The notes: generated by a model from the sequence alone, not told the origin. A stretch of 64,000 nucleotides of DNA from Okeanomitos corallinicola TIOX110 (GCF_038050375.1 NZ_CP150886.1:2769318-2833317); one strand, 5' to 3'; counted from the first letter of the stretch, positions 17,301 through 26,041 are shown. A program made the numbers and translations.

Positions 17301-18934
17301 ACGGTGATAATACAACGGTAGAAATTGATTCTATTTTGACTGGTACACTCACAAGAGGTGATACAGTTTTAGCACCAGGAAATACCATATCTGTGGGTGA
17401 GACATTAACCTACACTCCACCAGCAAATACAACAGGTTCAATTGATGCTTTTACAGTGAAATCGAGCGATATCGTTTCTACTTCCACACCTGTAACAGTC
17501 GCAATTAATATCAATCCTACTGAAACTATTCCCGAAACTCCTACAGAACCAGAAACTCCCACAGAACCAGAACCTTGTAGTTTCCAGTGTGAAGAACTAC
17601 CAGGAGAAGAACCAAGTGTCCCTGAAAATCCTACAACTCCAACAACCACCACTATTCTCAATTCTGAACCGATTCCTGAAGATAAATTCACAGATAGTTT
17701 CACCAGTCAATTAGGTATACCTATTCCTCAAAAAACTACAACTATTAATGAAGCTGGTGAGATTGCTGCAAACATCGAAAAAGCCACAGGTGTTAAACCT
17801 GCATTTATCTATCTCAGTTTTGTCCCTGTAGAAATTATTTCAGCATCGGTTGGTAATAAACAGTCAAAACTTCTCAGTGAACAAGTAACAGAACAATTAG
17901 AAATTGTCGTTGTCACTGCTACTGGTAAACCCATCCGCAAGCGAGTTCCTAACGTTACCAAATCGGAAATTCTCAAAGTTGCTAAAGAATTCCGCGAACA
18001 AGTTGTTGCACCCCAATATCGTACCCGTACAACTTACTTAAAACCTGCTCAAAAACTCTACAGTTGGATAATTGAACCGATAGAGGCAGATTTACAAACC
18101 CAAGGAATTCAAAATCTAGTATTTTTACCTGATGTGGGTTTACGTTCTACCCCTATAGCAGCACTTCATGATGGTCAAGGGTTTTTGGTGGAAAAATACA
18201 GCATTGGTTTAATGCCTAGTTTATCTCTAACTAATACGCTGTATACAGACATTAAAAAATCTCAAGTTTTAGCTATGGGTGTTTCTCAAAGTACCCAAGG
18301 ACAAGAACCTTTACCAGCAGTTCCCTTAGAAATCACAACTCTGATTAATAAACTCTGGTCTGGTAAATTATTACTCAACCAACAAGCAACTATTGATAAT
18401 CTTCAATCTCTGCGTCGTCAACAACCTTTTGGTATTATCCACCTAGCTACCCATGCAGATTTTCTTAGTGGTGCTGTGGATAATTCTTATATTCAACTGT
18501 GGGATAATAAACTACGTTTAAACCAAATACGTCAATTAGGTTTTAATAATCCTCAAGTGGAAATGTTAGTTTTAAGTGCTTGCAGAAGTGCTTTAGGTAA
18601 TGAAGAAGCGGAAATTGGTTTTGCTGGTTTAGCAGTTTTGGCAGGTGTGAAAACCAGTGTAGCTAGTCTTTGGGCTGTTGGTGATACTGGGACAGCGGCA
18701 TTAATGACTAAATTTTATGAGAGTTTGAAAACTTCCCCAATTCGCGCTGATGCTCTCAGACAAGCACAAGTTGCAATGGCAAAAGGACAGGTTTATTTAA
18801 AGGATGGTAAGTTACAAGGGATAAAAGAAGTTGGTGACTTACCCCTACCAACCGAAAGCATTCAACAACCTAATCAGTCTCTGGCACATCCTTATTATTG
18901 GGCAGCTTTTACGATGGTTGGTAATCCTTGGTAA
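14321..18934 (+). CDS. TPS-domain filamentous-haemagglutinin-like protein with C-terminal CHAT domain; chimeric 5' end
   Basis: The open frame encodes 1537 residues. From about residue 150 it reads as a secreted TpsA protein: a signal peptide ending SHA (cleavage after residue 180), a TPS secretion domain with the NPAG motif at residue 267, a long beta-helix-like region rich in Gly/Asn/Thr, an Ig/cadherin-like domain (about 960-1075), a Pro/Thr/Glu linker with a CSFQC motif, and a CHAT domain with His1378 and Cys1421. Residues 1-108, however, resemble the start of a family 2 glycosyltransferase (SVIIINYNRE, CDDGSTD), joined by translation of a GC-rich intergenic repeat (14666-14693). A separate ATG at 14769 would give a normal signal peptide if one base were added in the A-run at 14778-14789, so the true start is uncertain. 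Confidence 0.8.
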   Translation: MLPLISVIIINYNRESNLGNAITSIIKQTRQNLEILVCDDGSTDKLVDITHEYTQKDCRVKVIAPSQEQAISKTQGLYKGIYISFVKSDEILHPQAIENTIATLKQDLLTSHGISNRRGRRERRVKSFCVVTSHPISPKPQKSQISVFNNATKTIKSVFWRLTPYILPLIGLFTTELSHAQIVPNADGTGTNVNNNGNTININGGTTSGANLFHSFQEFGLTQGQIANFLSNPNIQNILGRITGGNVSIINGLIQVTGSNANLYLMNPAGFIFGNNASLNVPSAFTATTANGIGFGENWLNAFGTNDYSVLVGNPDSFAFTMNQQGAIINSGNLEVGTGQSLNLLGGTVVNTGELSAPEGQITVTSVPGENLVRLTQPGNLLSLEFQPISGQNQPNSPILSVASLPELLTVGNTGLIANSDGTVQVNGSDTKLPTTPGISIVSGNVDVSGNTGGQVNILGDQVAVINTKINASGTNGGGKVLVGGDLQGQGKLPNATNTYVDNQSLISLDSTTNGNGGIGIIWADNGTKFFGNITARGGANAGNGGFVEVSGKNYLTFNGLVDTTAVNGQKGTLLLDPTTITIIDAPANEGSFDSSFTSTIASGDADNGANTISWGTLASLDVGANINLQATGDITINAITGETPGVTTPGIATLNLGESGSFSLTSTTGAVNFVNPSNTIRTLGGAISISGVSLNLGNLETSDSFLDVGSLSNSGNVTLSASGDINVGNIITSINNSNATVQTSGSRAGIVEITSNNGSITAGIINSSVNRNGGSIFVGRGGAVSLSARENITVNGAIDTSVTTNSIDGTLDIIGGNVGLTTTNSFGSTIQFDTINTGIITNNTGSSVQGGNVEIITNGLIQGTGSDSFNNTIATGAFENTGFSIPTLFPISGAGGTITIQHDGGADNVPFTVGTTGVTNGVVGTLNRGDEAISNGTFPVLPNGGDATGTPTGITITSVNTPPTISATSPISFNVEANQPVNFTFAATTNDVNGDNTTVEIDSILTGTLTRGDTVLAPGNTISVGETLTYTPPANTTGSIDAFTVKSSDIVSTSTPVTVAININPTETIPETPTEPETPTEPEPCSFQCEELPGEEPSVPENPTTPTTTTILNSEPIPEDKFTDSFTSQLGIPIPQKTTTINEAGEIAANIEKATGVKPAFIYLSFVPVEIISASVGNKQSKLLSEQVTEQLEIVVVTATGKPIRKRVPNVTKSEILKVAKEFREQVVAPQYRTRTTYLKPAQKLYSWIIEPIEADLQTQGIQNLVFLPDVGLRSTPIAALHDGQGFLVEKYSIGLMPSLSLTNTLYTDIKKSQVLAMGVSQSTQGQEPLPAVPLEITTLINKLWSGKLLLNQQATIDNLQSLRRQQPFGIIHLATHADFLSGAVDNSYIQLWDNKLRLNQIRQLGFNNPQVEMLVLSACRSALGNEEAEIGFAGLAVLAGVKTSVASLWAVGDTGTAALMTKFYESLKTSPIRADALRQAQVAMAKGQVYLKDGKLQGIKEVGDLPLPTESIQQPNQSLAHPYYWAAFTMVGNPW
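14666..14693. repeat. GCAGAG-rich intergenic repeat inside the reading frame
   Basis: The segment is built from repeated ACGCAGAG/GAGGACGCAGAG units, a repeat that is common between genes in Nostocales. Here it lies in the open frame between the glycosyltransferase-like part and the signal peptide of the TPS/CHAT protein and is translated as an Arg-rich linker. This supports the idea that the upstream part is not original to the gene. Confidence 0.6.
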
Positions 18935-19327
18935 ATCAGTTATCAGTCTGTTCACTGTTACCTATTTTCTAACTTAATTAATAAACTCACAAATCTAAAT
19001 ATTTAACAAAAATTAATGGAAGTTAAAAATAATAGTTAACATCATATTTCGTAAAGTTGATTGAGGTAAATTGAGAGTATGCTGAATTTAGCGAAAACCT
19101 AGTTGTACTTTTTGGTAATTAAGCACACACAAACTAAAACTTTTATTAGTTTTTTAGTCATTGATTAGTTTTGGTGCTAAAGATTGAAAACTAAATGCTA
19201 GATGCTAAAAGCGGAAATTCGTCTGTGCTTATTTGCTAACTAGGTTTTTGTACGAATTTGAGAACATCAATTCTGATTCTCAGTACAAGCAGAGAAACCC
19301 ACAGAAACCCTTACAAAATTACCGAAG
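18935..19327. other. Intergenic region, 393 bp
   Basis: This AT-rich stretch lies between the TPS/CHAT gene and the universal stress protein gene. I see no conserved small open frame, RNA gene or clear terminator. The frame overlapping the start of the next gene in another phase is a shadow. Confidence 0.6.
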
Positions 19328-20179
19328 ATGATACAAAAAATTTTGCTGGCTGTCTCTGGACTGGGACACGCAGAAGAAATGATGAAGACATTGAAGGAAA
19401 TGCCATCTATTCAATCTGCAAGGGTTACAGTTCTACACGTCGTACCTTCACAAAGCTCTGAGGCTGCAATGACTCAGAAATGGGAAGAAGGCGGTAAAAT
19501 TTTGGCTAATGCAATTCAGTATTTAAACTACGACCCTAGCCAGGTATCTTCTATTTTACGACAAGGAGATCCTAAAAATGTAGTTTGTCAAGTGGCTGAC
19601 GAAGTAGACGCTGACTTGATTATCATGGGTTCACGAGGACTAAAACGGCTACAGTCAATTTTAGGTAACTCTGTCAGCCAATATGTTTTTCAGTTATCCT
19701 CTCGTCCTATGTTGCTGGTTAAAGATGACATTTATGTCAAAAGAATCAAGCGCGTTATGGTGGCAGTGGATAATTCTGAATCAGCGCAAAATTGCTTGAA
19801 TTTAGCTTTATTTATGCTCAGAGATGTTGCAGGTAGCCAGTTGATTTTGGCTAATATCAATACTGACTTGGGTGGTAAGATATCGGGAATTACTGATATT
19901 AAACCAGAAAGAAATTCAGTTTTGGGTAATGCTGTCAACTTGGCTGAAAAACAAAGTATTCCTGTCCGTTGTATAACAAGTAGTGGTAAACCTGGTGAAG
20001 AAATCTGTCGCCTGGCTGAAGAACTGAATGTAGATTTGTTATTGCTTGGTTCTCCAGACCGTCGGCCTTCTATTGCCAAGAGTTTTGTAGATTTAGACAG
20101 ACTTATCGGCTCTTCTTTGTCTGACTACGTGCGAGTTAATGCAACTTGTCCAGTTTTATTAGCAAGAACTGTCGCATAA
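19328..20179 (+). CDS. Tandem universal stress protein (UspA x2)
   Basis: This 283-residue protein has two UspA domains, about residues 1-138 and 139-283. The first carries the nucleotide-binding pattern GSRGLKRLQSILGNSVSQ, typical of ATP-binding Usp proteins. The second has a degenerate version, GSPDRRPSIAKSF followed by IGSSLSDYV. Such proteins are cytosolic and are induced by starvation and other stresses. The ATG start is followed directly by the typical IQKILLAVSG beta strand. The gene is alone on its strand and convergent with psbM. Confidence 0.92.
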   Translation: MIQKILLAVSGLGHAEEMMKTLKEMPSIQSARVTVLHVVPSQSSEAAMTQKWEEGGKILANAIQYLNYDPSQVSSILRQGDPKNVVCQVADEVDADLIIMGSRGLKRLQSILGNSVSQYVFQLSSRPMLLVKDDIYVKRIKRVMVAVDNSESAQNCLNLALFMLRDVAGSQLILANINTDLGGKISGITDIKPERNSVLGNAVNLAEKQSIPVRCITSSGKPGEEICRLAEELNVDLLLLGSPDRRPSIAKSFVDLDRLIGSSLSDYVRVNATCPVLLARTVA

Positions 20180-20248
20180 ATAGTTGTTGAAGATTGGGAA
20201 TGGTGACTGAGGAAAATACATTGACTTTTGCTTCTTGCTTTTTCCCTA

Positions 20249-20268
20249 TCACCAATCACCAATCACCA
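20249..20268. repeat. Heptanucleotide tandem repeat (CACCAAT)
   Basis: About three copies of a 7-nt unit lie only a few bases beyond the stop codon of psbM. This is one of several short tandemly repeated repetitive (STRR) arrays in the window with different heptamers. Confidence 0.7.
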
Positions 20269-20273
20269 AACTG

Positions 20274-20387
20274 TTAGTTTTTTCCACCTTCGCGGCTGGC
20301 AGTTTGGATGTAAAGCATTATTAAAAAAACGGCGGGAACAAGTACAAATAAAATACTTGCTACAAACCCCAGGTCATTCACTTGCAT
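20274..20387 (-). CDS. psbM: Photosystem II reaction centre protein M (PsbM)
   Basis: This is a 37-residue single-span membrane protein. The translation starts [18 protein letters not shown] and ends [10 protein letters not shown]. The MQVNxLGF start, one hydrophobic helix and a polar tail are characteristic of PsbM, a small subunit at the photosystem II dimer interface. The ATG start gives the family's usual length. It is on the same strand as, and 103 bp downstream of, a ferredoxin gene and psbK, so the three may be partly co-transcribed. Small size makes it easy to miss. Confidence 0.93.
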   Translation of the reverse strand: MQVNDLGFVASILFVLVPAVFLIMLYIQTASREGGKN

Positions 20388-20490
20388 GGCAAGATAGCCT
20401 CTCTTTATATTGATTTTCAGTCAACAATTTTAGAATAGCATCATAGACGACAGAGTTATCCCCAATTTTCTATTTTGGTACATTCCTTGG

Positions 20491-20787
20491 TTAAGGTTTA
20501 GTAACGACGCTGACAGGTCCATTTACTAGAGTTTGACAGGCTAAACGATAATTATTTGGTTTATTCTTAAATTTTCTATTCTCTACATCGGTACGGGGTG
20601 AAAGGTTTTCTAGTCCTGCAACTATTTCAACAATACAGGTGGCACATTGTCCAGCACCACCGCAGTTTGTCATTTTTCCCCAAAATTTATAGATATCAAT
20701 CCCATTTTCTATAGCTTTGAGTCGCAAGTTTGCACCATCAGCTGCAATGATTTCTTTATTTTCTTTAATAAATTTGATGTTTCCCAT
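20491..20787 (-). CDS. 2Fe-2S ferredoxin (non-photosynthetic type)
   Basis: This 98-residue protein contains the 2Fe-2S pattern C-x5-C-x2-C ([11 protein letters not shown]) and the distant fourth cysteine in [10 protein letters not shown]. The spacing and the sequence differ from plant-type PetF, which uses C-x4-C-x2-C, and are closer to adrenodoxin-like or bacterial ferredoxins. It would transfer single electrons in the cytosol; the partner is not known. It lies between psbM and psbK on the same strand, an arrangement that hints at a role linked to photosynthesis, but that is only context. Confidence 0.88.
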   Translation of the reverse strand: MGNIKFIKENKEIIAADGANLRLKAIENGIDIYKFWGKMTNCGGAGQCATCIVEIVAGLENLSPRTDVENRKFKNKPNNYRLACQTLVNGPVSVVTKP

Positions 20788-20964
20788 ATTTACCCTCTCT
20801 AAGTTTTTTCGTAGACGTTGTTATTGATTTTTTGTCATGCTCGTTACATTATTTTACTTAATTATGTTATTTTATTGCAAAATATTAAGAAATAATAAGC
20901 ACTGTTTAGCACAAAATTAGGACAGGTGTAATTTACCTGCCCTGACAATTGATGCTCAATTAAT

Positions 20965-21102
20965 TTATCTGAAACCAACTGCTGCTTGCCAAACAAAAGC
21001 CAGCAACAAGAAGAAAACAGGAATTACAGGGAGAACATCTACCAAGGGGTTGAAGATTTGGTAAGCTTCAGGCAGTTTTGCTAATAAAAGAGCGACTTCC
21101 AT
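20965..21102 (-). CDS. psbK: Photosystem II protein K (PsbK)
   Basis: This is a 45-residue precursor. It starts [20 protein letters not shown] and ends with [10 protein letters not shown]. The [20 protein letters not shown] block is diagnostic of PsbK; mature PsbK starts at that lysine after removal of a short leader (about eight residues). It is a single-span subunit near CP43 in photosystem II. It is transcribed in the same direction as tgt, 161 bp downstream of it, an arrangement common in cyanobacteria. Confidence 0.96.
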   Translation of the reverse strand: MEVALLLAKLPEAYQIFNPLVDVLPVIPVFFLLLAFVWQAAVGFR

Positions 21103-21233
21103 GTTTGTCTAAATCCAACTAATTCAATACAGATTTCATATTTGAGAAGCATTTTAACATGATTTAGTTATTAGGTATTAGTTATTAGTTATTGGGCATT
21201 GGGAACAAAATTAATGCTTTCCCCTACTTTTTT

Positions 21234-22463
<1,230 letters not shown>

Positions 22464-22511
22464 TTAGACCCTGCTATATACTACAGTGCAATTGGGTATA
22501 TTATTTCTAAG

Positions 22512-22964
22512 TCAAAAGCAATCAGAACAATCATCGTCAATTTCCGCATCCCATCGAGCCGATAGCACTTGATCCATCATTGCTTCTATTGCTCCGGTAT
22601 TAAAATGGCGATCGCACCGTTCCTGTAAAGGTGTAGATAGAGGAATTAAACGCAAACAAAAATCTTCTTGAATTAAATCAAAGTATGTTTCCTGTTGAGG
22701 AGACTGCTTTAATTCCAGATAGTCAAAACTATATATATTCAGATATAAAGCATTATTAGCGACTAAAGTAGACCGTTGGTCATGGGCAAATACTTCCATT
22801 ACATCTCCGTCACCCTCGCTGAGTAGTTTATTTTCTTGGGTGTAGACATAATGAACAGGACCTAAATCAGTCAATAGTCTGCGGATATCGAGTTTATTTA
22901 CAATAGTCCCAGTATTTACAATACAAGGGGCTGGTATCCTGGTGTTGGGTAGATGATGACTCAT
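22512..22964 (-). CDS. Conserved hypothetical protein, 150 aa
   Basis: This is a soluble-looking 150-residue protein without signal peptide or membrane segment. I do not recognise a named family. It has a regular mixed composition, a central YLNIYSFDYLELKQSP region and an acidic, cysteine-containing tail (DDDCSDCF) that could bind metal or be redox active. It is upstream of tgt on the same strand (132 bp gap) and divergent from cobS. Coding use resembles the neighbours, so I take it as a real gene of unknown function. Confidence 0.72.
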   Translation of the reverse strand: MSHHLPNTRIPAPCIVNTGTIVNKLDIRRLLTDLGPVHYVYTQENKLLSEGDGDVMEVFAHDQRSTLVANNALYLNIYSFDYLELKQSPQQETYFDLIQEDFCLRLIPLSTPLQERCDRHFNTGAIEAMMDQVLSARWDAEIDDDCSDCF

Positions 22965-23156
22965 AGAGAAATAAAAATTTAGGGAAGGTGAGTTACAACA
23001 CAGCTAAAAAGTGAATGGACTAGCTTTTGGACTGGACAAAACCCTACATTTCCAAAATATCAACTTTATATGGTGATCGTCCATGAAAATTCCCAGATTT
23101 CATCTCAACTTTTTACAGTAAATTTTGATTCTGTATTTGAATCACTGATTTTTTCT

Positions 23157-23939
23157 ATGATCTATTTTCGTCAAGCTTGGGAATTCTGCAAACAGCAATT
23201 TTTACAGGTTATTGCTTCTATATTATTTTATACTTGTATTCCGCTTCCCTATATCAAGGGCTTAGATTTCCAGAATGTGGCTTTTTTAGCTCCAGTAGTA
23301 GGTTTGATGATTGGAGGAATTTTAGGTTTATTAGATATAATAATTAATTACTTAAGTATTCCAGTATTAACCCGTACAGTTTTATTAGTAATAACTTGGA
23401 TAGCTATTACAGGGGGTCTGCATTTAGATGGGGCAATGGATACTGCTGATGGTTTGGCGGTTGGTAATCCAGACAAACGTTTACAAGTTATGGCTGATAG
23501 TGCTACGGGTGCTTTTGGGGCGATGGTAGCGGTAGCTATTGTACTGATAAAAACTGCGGCGTTATTTGATATATCAGAAAATCGCTATTTGTTATTAATG
23601 GCGGCTTGTGGTTGGGGACGTTGGGGACAACAGGTGGCTATTTGGCAATATCCTTATTTGAAACCTACTGGTAAGGGTGCATTTCATAAACAAGCTATTC
23701 AATCGTACACAGATATATTACCAAGTTGGTTTTTGTTGCTGGGTTTGAGTATTTTGGTTTGGGTAATTAATCACCAGAATTTGTATTTAGCCATAGCTAT
23801 GACTGTGGGAGGGAGTGCGATCGCTCTTTTAACCCCGGCTTGGTTTAATTATAAATTAGGTGGACATACAGGAGATACCTATGGTGCGGTGGTAGAATGG
23901 ACTGAGGCTTTGTTTTTGTGTGTGATGACGGTTTTCTAA
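23157..23939 (+). CDS. cobS: Adenosylcobinamide-GDP ribazoletransferase CobS
   Basis: This is an integral membrane enzyme of late cobalamin synthesis, joining adenosylcobinamide-GDP with alpha-ribazole (or pseudo-B12 bases in many cyanobacteria). The diagnostic block [18 protein letters not shown] followed by [14 protein letters not shown] is present, with about six to seven hydrophobic segments. I prefer the internal ATG at 23157 ([10 protein letters not shown], 260 residues), which matches the usual family start just before [13 protein letters not shown]. An ATG at 23070 would add 29 polar residues. No cobalamin riboswitch is evident upstream and no other cob genes are adjacent. Confidence 0.93.
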   Translation: MIYFRQAWEFCKQQFLQVIASILFYTCIPLPYIKGLDFQNVAFLAPVVGLMIGGILGLLDIIINYLSIPVLTRTVLLVITWIAITGGLHLDGAMDTADGLAVGNPDKRLQVMADSATGAFGAMVAVAIVLIKTAALFDISENRYLLLMAACGWGRWGQQVAIWQYPYLKPTGKGAFHKQAIQSYTDILPSWFLLLGLSILVWVINHQNLYLAIAMTVGGSAIALLTPAWFNYKLGGHTGDTYGAVVEWTEALFLCVMTVF

Positions 23940-24449
23940 GAAAATAGTATGAGCATAGATAAGTTTAAGCTTAATCATAAAACAATCTTATAATTAACAG
24001 ATATTAGTTTTAACATTCATAATTTACTGCTATTTGCCTTTAGATTTTCTTAATAATTAATTGAGAATTATTTTTATTAGCCAACGAGCTTGCAATACTT
24101 TCAGGGATTTGCTATGATTTTGGAAATTTTCATAATTGGATTTTTGTAACTATTTTTGCGTTTTTACAAAAGTTAATTTTTATAAATATTGATATATCTG
24201 GGTTTGAGGAATTTAGTGGAAATTAGACTTTAAGAAACTTTACAGAAATATGGTGAGTTGAAAAACTATTTTTTAGTGGTCTGGATTAGATATAACAGGC
24301 TGGTATATTTTTACTATTGACAGAATTGAGTAAATGTGGGATGAGAGATAGCTTTAACAAAACTGACTAGGTTTTAACAAATCTCCTGCTACTAATAATA
24401 GAATATCCTAGAGGAGCAGAACCAAAATTTTCTGTTAGGTAATTTAAAG
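23940..24449. other. Intergenic region, 510 bp
   Basis: This is AT-rich DNA with no gene that I can support. Near its right end, upstream of the toxin-antitoxin pair, are a TTGACA hexamer (24317-24322) and a 9-bp direct repeat TTTAACAAA at 24353-24361 and 24373-24381. The repeats are 20 bp apart, about two helical turns, which could be an operator for autoregulation. A good -10 hexamer at standard spacing is not visible. Confidence 0.5.
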
Positions 24450-24752
24450 ATGAGTAGGAAAATATTTAGGTTAGAAGTCAAAGAAGGTTTATTAATTCTT
24501 CCCCCAGAAGTTAGGGAATATTTACGTCAATGTCCAGAAGAAAGTGAGATTGATTTAATGATTCAGCCTCCATTAAGTTTGAGTTTTCAGCATAGTGATA
24601 TTCAGGAAAATAATCAACAAGATATACAGATGAAGTGGAATAATTGGTTAAAAGAAGTTGAACAACTAGAAATTTTACCTGCTGATTCTCCAGGAGATGA
24701 TTATGGTTCAGCACTACTGAAAAAATATAGAAGTCAAGGCTTTGATATATGA
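24450..24752 (+). CDS. Putative antitoxin of a PIN-domain module
   Basis: This 100-residue protein overlaps the following PIN-domain gene by 4 bp (ATGA), the standard arrangement of VapBC-like modules. The N-terminal half (KIFRLEVKEGLLILPPEVREYL) reads like a short beta-strand DNA-binding region of the AbrB/MazE sort. The acidic C-terminal half (WLKEVEQLEILPADSPGDDYG) would be expected to bind and block the toxin. I cannot place it in a named antitoxin family with certainty. Two direct repeats just upstream may be its operator. Confidence 0.65.
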   Translation: MSRKIFRLEVKEGLLILPPEVREYLRQCPEESEIDLMIQPPLSLSFQHSDIQENNQQDIQMKWNNWLKEVEQLEILPADSPGDDYGSALLKKYRSQGFDI

Positions 24753-25171
24753 TTCTCTGTGATGCTGGTCCTCTTTTTGCTCTTGTTGATCAAACACAAC
24801 CTCAACACGAATCTATCAGGAAAGCAGTAACTAAACTTTCAACGCCATTGATTACGACATGGCCATGTTTTACAGAAGCAATGTATCTAGCTTTGCATCG
24901 TGGAGGATGGGTAATGCAAAATCAGTTGGGAAAGCTAATAATTAACAATATGTTAACTTTTTATGAAATTAAAATAACAGATTATGAACGTCTATTTGAA
25001 TTAATGAAGAAGTATCAAGATCGTCCAATGGATCTTGCAGATGGAACTCTTGTGATTGCTGCTGAATGTCTGGGAATAAACAGAATATTGACTTTAGATT
25101 CAGATTTTTTCTTTTATCTCATCAATGATTCTCAACCTTTCAATGTTATTAATTTGCATGATTTGAAATGA
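24749..25171 (+). CDS. PIN-domain putative toxin ribonuclease
   Basis: This is a 140-residue PIN-domain protein of the VapC-like kind. Acidic residues that would hold the catalytic metal are visible: Asp5 in ILCDAGPLFALVD, Glu43 in CFTEAMYLAL, Asp95/Asp98 in MDLADGTLVIAAE, and Asp117/Asp119 in LTLDSDFF. PIN toxins cleave RNA, often tRNA, when freed from their antitoxin. Its start codon overlaps the stop of the upstream gene, so translation is coupled. Which RNA is cut, and whether the pair is active, cannot be seen. Confidence 0.85.
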   Translation: MILCDAGPLFALVDQTQPQHESIRKAVTKLSTPLITTWPCFTEAMYLALHRGGWVMQNQLGKLIINNMLTFYEIKITDYERLFELMKKYQDRPMDLADGTLVIAAECLGINRILTLDSDFFFYLINDSQPFNVINLHDLK

Positions 25172-25264
25172 CTACGAATTATTAGAAGTTTGACATTGGG
25201 TAAGGGTAAAACAAAAGCTCAACCCCTACATTTTAAATCAATTACAGGATCGGGTAATGGCGAT

Positions 25265-25292
25265 GTAGAGACATTTCATTAAACATCTCTAC
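25265..25292. repeat. Inverted repeat between PIN gene and pseudogene
   Basis: GTAGAGA and TCTCTAC form a perfect 7-bp stem around a 14-nt loop. It lies 94 nt after the PIN-gene stop, so it may be a terminator for the toxin-antitoxin unit or a mobile intergenic repeat. Confidence 0.45.
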
Positions 25293-25304
25293 AATTTATT
25301 TGCC

Positions 25305-25535
25305 CTAAATCATAATTTCCAAATTGGTAGCAGCAGCATTGATTAAAGAATCAGGATTACTTAGGAGCAAATCTCCAGGTGTTTCCCAGAAGAAAGCACC
25401 ACCAAGTCCTAAGTTTTTGACGTAATCTGTTTTCGCTCCAATAGAATTTGTATCTTCGTAAGTAAAAAACTCTTTGGTCGTAGAATTGTAGAGATAGGGT
25501 ACTTTAGCACTATCATCCCAGAAATATTCATAATT
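25305..25535 (-). pseudogene. Remnant of a GH18 chitinase-like gene (C-terminus only)
   Basis: Translation on the minus strand gives about 76 residues with FWDDSAKVPYLYN, FFTYEDTNSIGAKTDYVK and LGLGGAFFWE, ending in a TAG stop. These are the closing motifs of family 18 glycoside hydrolases. Upstream of about 25535 the similarity ends and a stop appears in frame by 25567, so the catalytic part is gone. This is a decayed 3' fragment, not an intact gene. Confidence 0.72.
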
Positions 25536-25581
25536 AGAACAACAAATAATATACCATTTCGCAACTCATCAGCAGCCATTC

Positions 25582-25767
25582 ACAATTAATTCTTTCATCA
25601 ATAAATTACCTCATATTTCCACATCTGATCTTTTTCAAGCAATAGACAATATATATTCACGTTGTCTAATTGAAAAAATAGCAGGTCAATACACCTTACA
25701 GCCTTTGATTATAGAATATGTGCAGAATAATTTTTACCAAAGTCTTGACCCGTTTGTGAATTTTTAG
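25582..25767 (+). pseudogene. Remnant resembling the end of an NB-ARC domain of a WD40/NTPase protein
   Basis: The plus-strand frame reads LFQAIDNIYSRCLIEK then GQYTLQPLIIEYVQNN before a TAG stop. This matches the pattern (LxAIxSLxxRxLIE...GxYTLQPxxxEYV) that closes the NB-ARC region in cyanobacterial WD40-repeat NTPases. Only about 60 residues remain, with no ATG, P-loop or WD40 part. It is adjacent to the GH18 remnant, marking a region of gene decay. Confidence 0.6.
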
Positions 25768-25805
25768 TAACAGCAAACCAGTGGTGAGAAAATAGTTAGC
25801 TTTCG

Positions 25806-25935
25806 CACCCGCCAGAGAATAAATTCTCTGTCTCATAGCTCAAGTCCGTTAAAACGGACTAATTAATTTTCCTGATGTTTAGTCATCTTTAGATGACTTT
25901 TGCTATGAGACTGGGAATTCATTCCCTGTCGGGTG
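25806..25935. repeat. 130-bp palindromic element with two internal hairpins (cloverleaf/MITE-like)
   Basis: The ends are imperfect inverted repeats of 34 nt (25806-25839 and 25902-25935; CACCCGCCAGAGAAT against ATTCCCTGTCGGGTG). Between them are two separate 8-bp perfect hairpins with 2-nt loops: AGTCCGTTAAAACGGACT at 25843-25860 and AGTCATCTTTAGATGACT at 25881-25898. The whole folds as a long stem with two arms, in DNA or RNA. It has no coding capacity. It resembles a non-autonomous mobile repeat. Confidence 0.75.
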
Positions 25936-26007
25936 ATAGGTTTTACTCAACCCCCTACAGCAGTCAGGATATCCAGGAGTGAGAAAAAAATAAAAAATCT
26001 ATATTCT

Positions 26008-26035
26008 CTGTCACCTGTCACCTGTCACCTATCAC
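26008..26035. repeat. CTGTCAC heptamer array
   Basis: Three CTGTCAC units and one CTATCAC variant end 6 nt before the first base of the chlP stop codon on the opposite strand. It is another STRR array placed at a gene's 3' end. Confidence 0.8.
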
Positions 26036-26041
26036 CTAAAA

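Noticed and set aside
16027-17703. Long minus-strand open frames opposite the TPS/CHAT gene
   Set aside because: They are antisense shadows of a repetitive Gly/Asn/Thr-rich coding region; compositions (Pro/Leu/Val runs) are typical of reverse translation and no start signals are present.
20228-20413. Plus-strand 61-codon frame after the universal stress protein
   Set aside because: It overlaps psbM on the other strand, which has a diagnostic sequence; the plus frame begins inside a heptamer repeat.
22965-23156. Cobalamin riboswitch upstream of cobS
   Set aside because: The gap is short and I see no B12-box or typical cobalamin aptamer pattern.
24060-24240. Possible CRISPR-like or transposase-related segment
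   Set aside because: No regular repeats with spacers and no coding match; it is ordinary AT-rich intergenic DNA.
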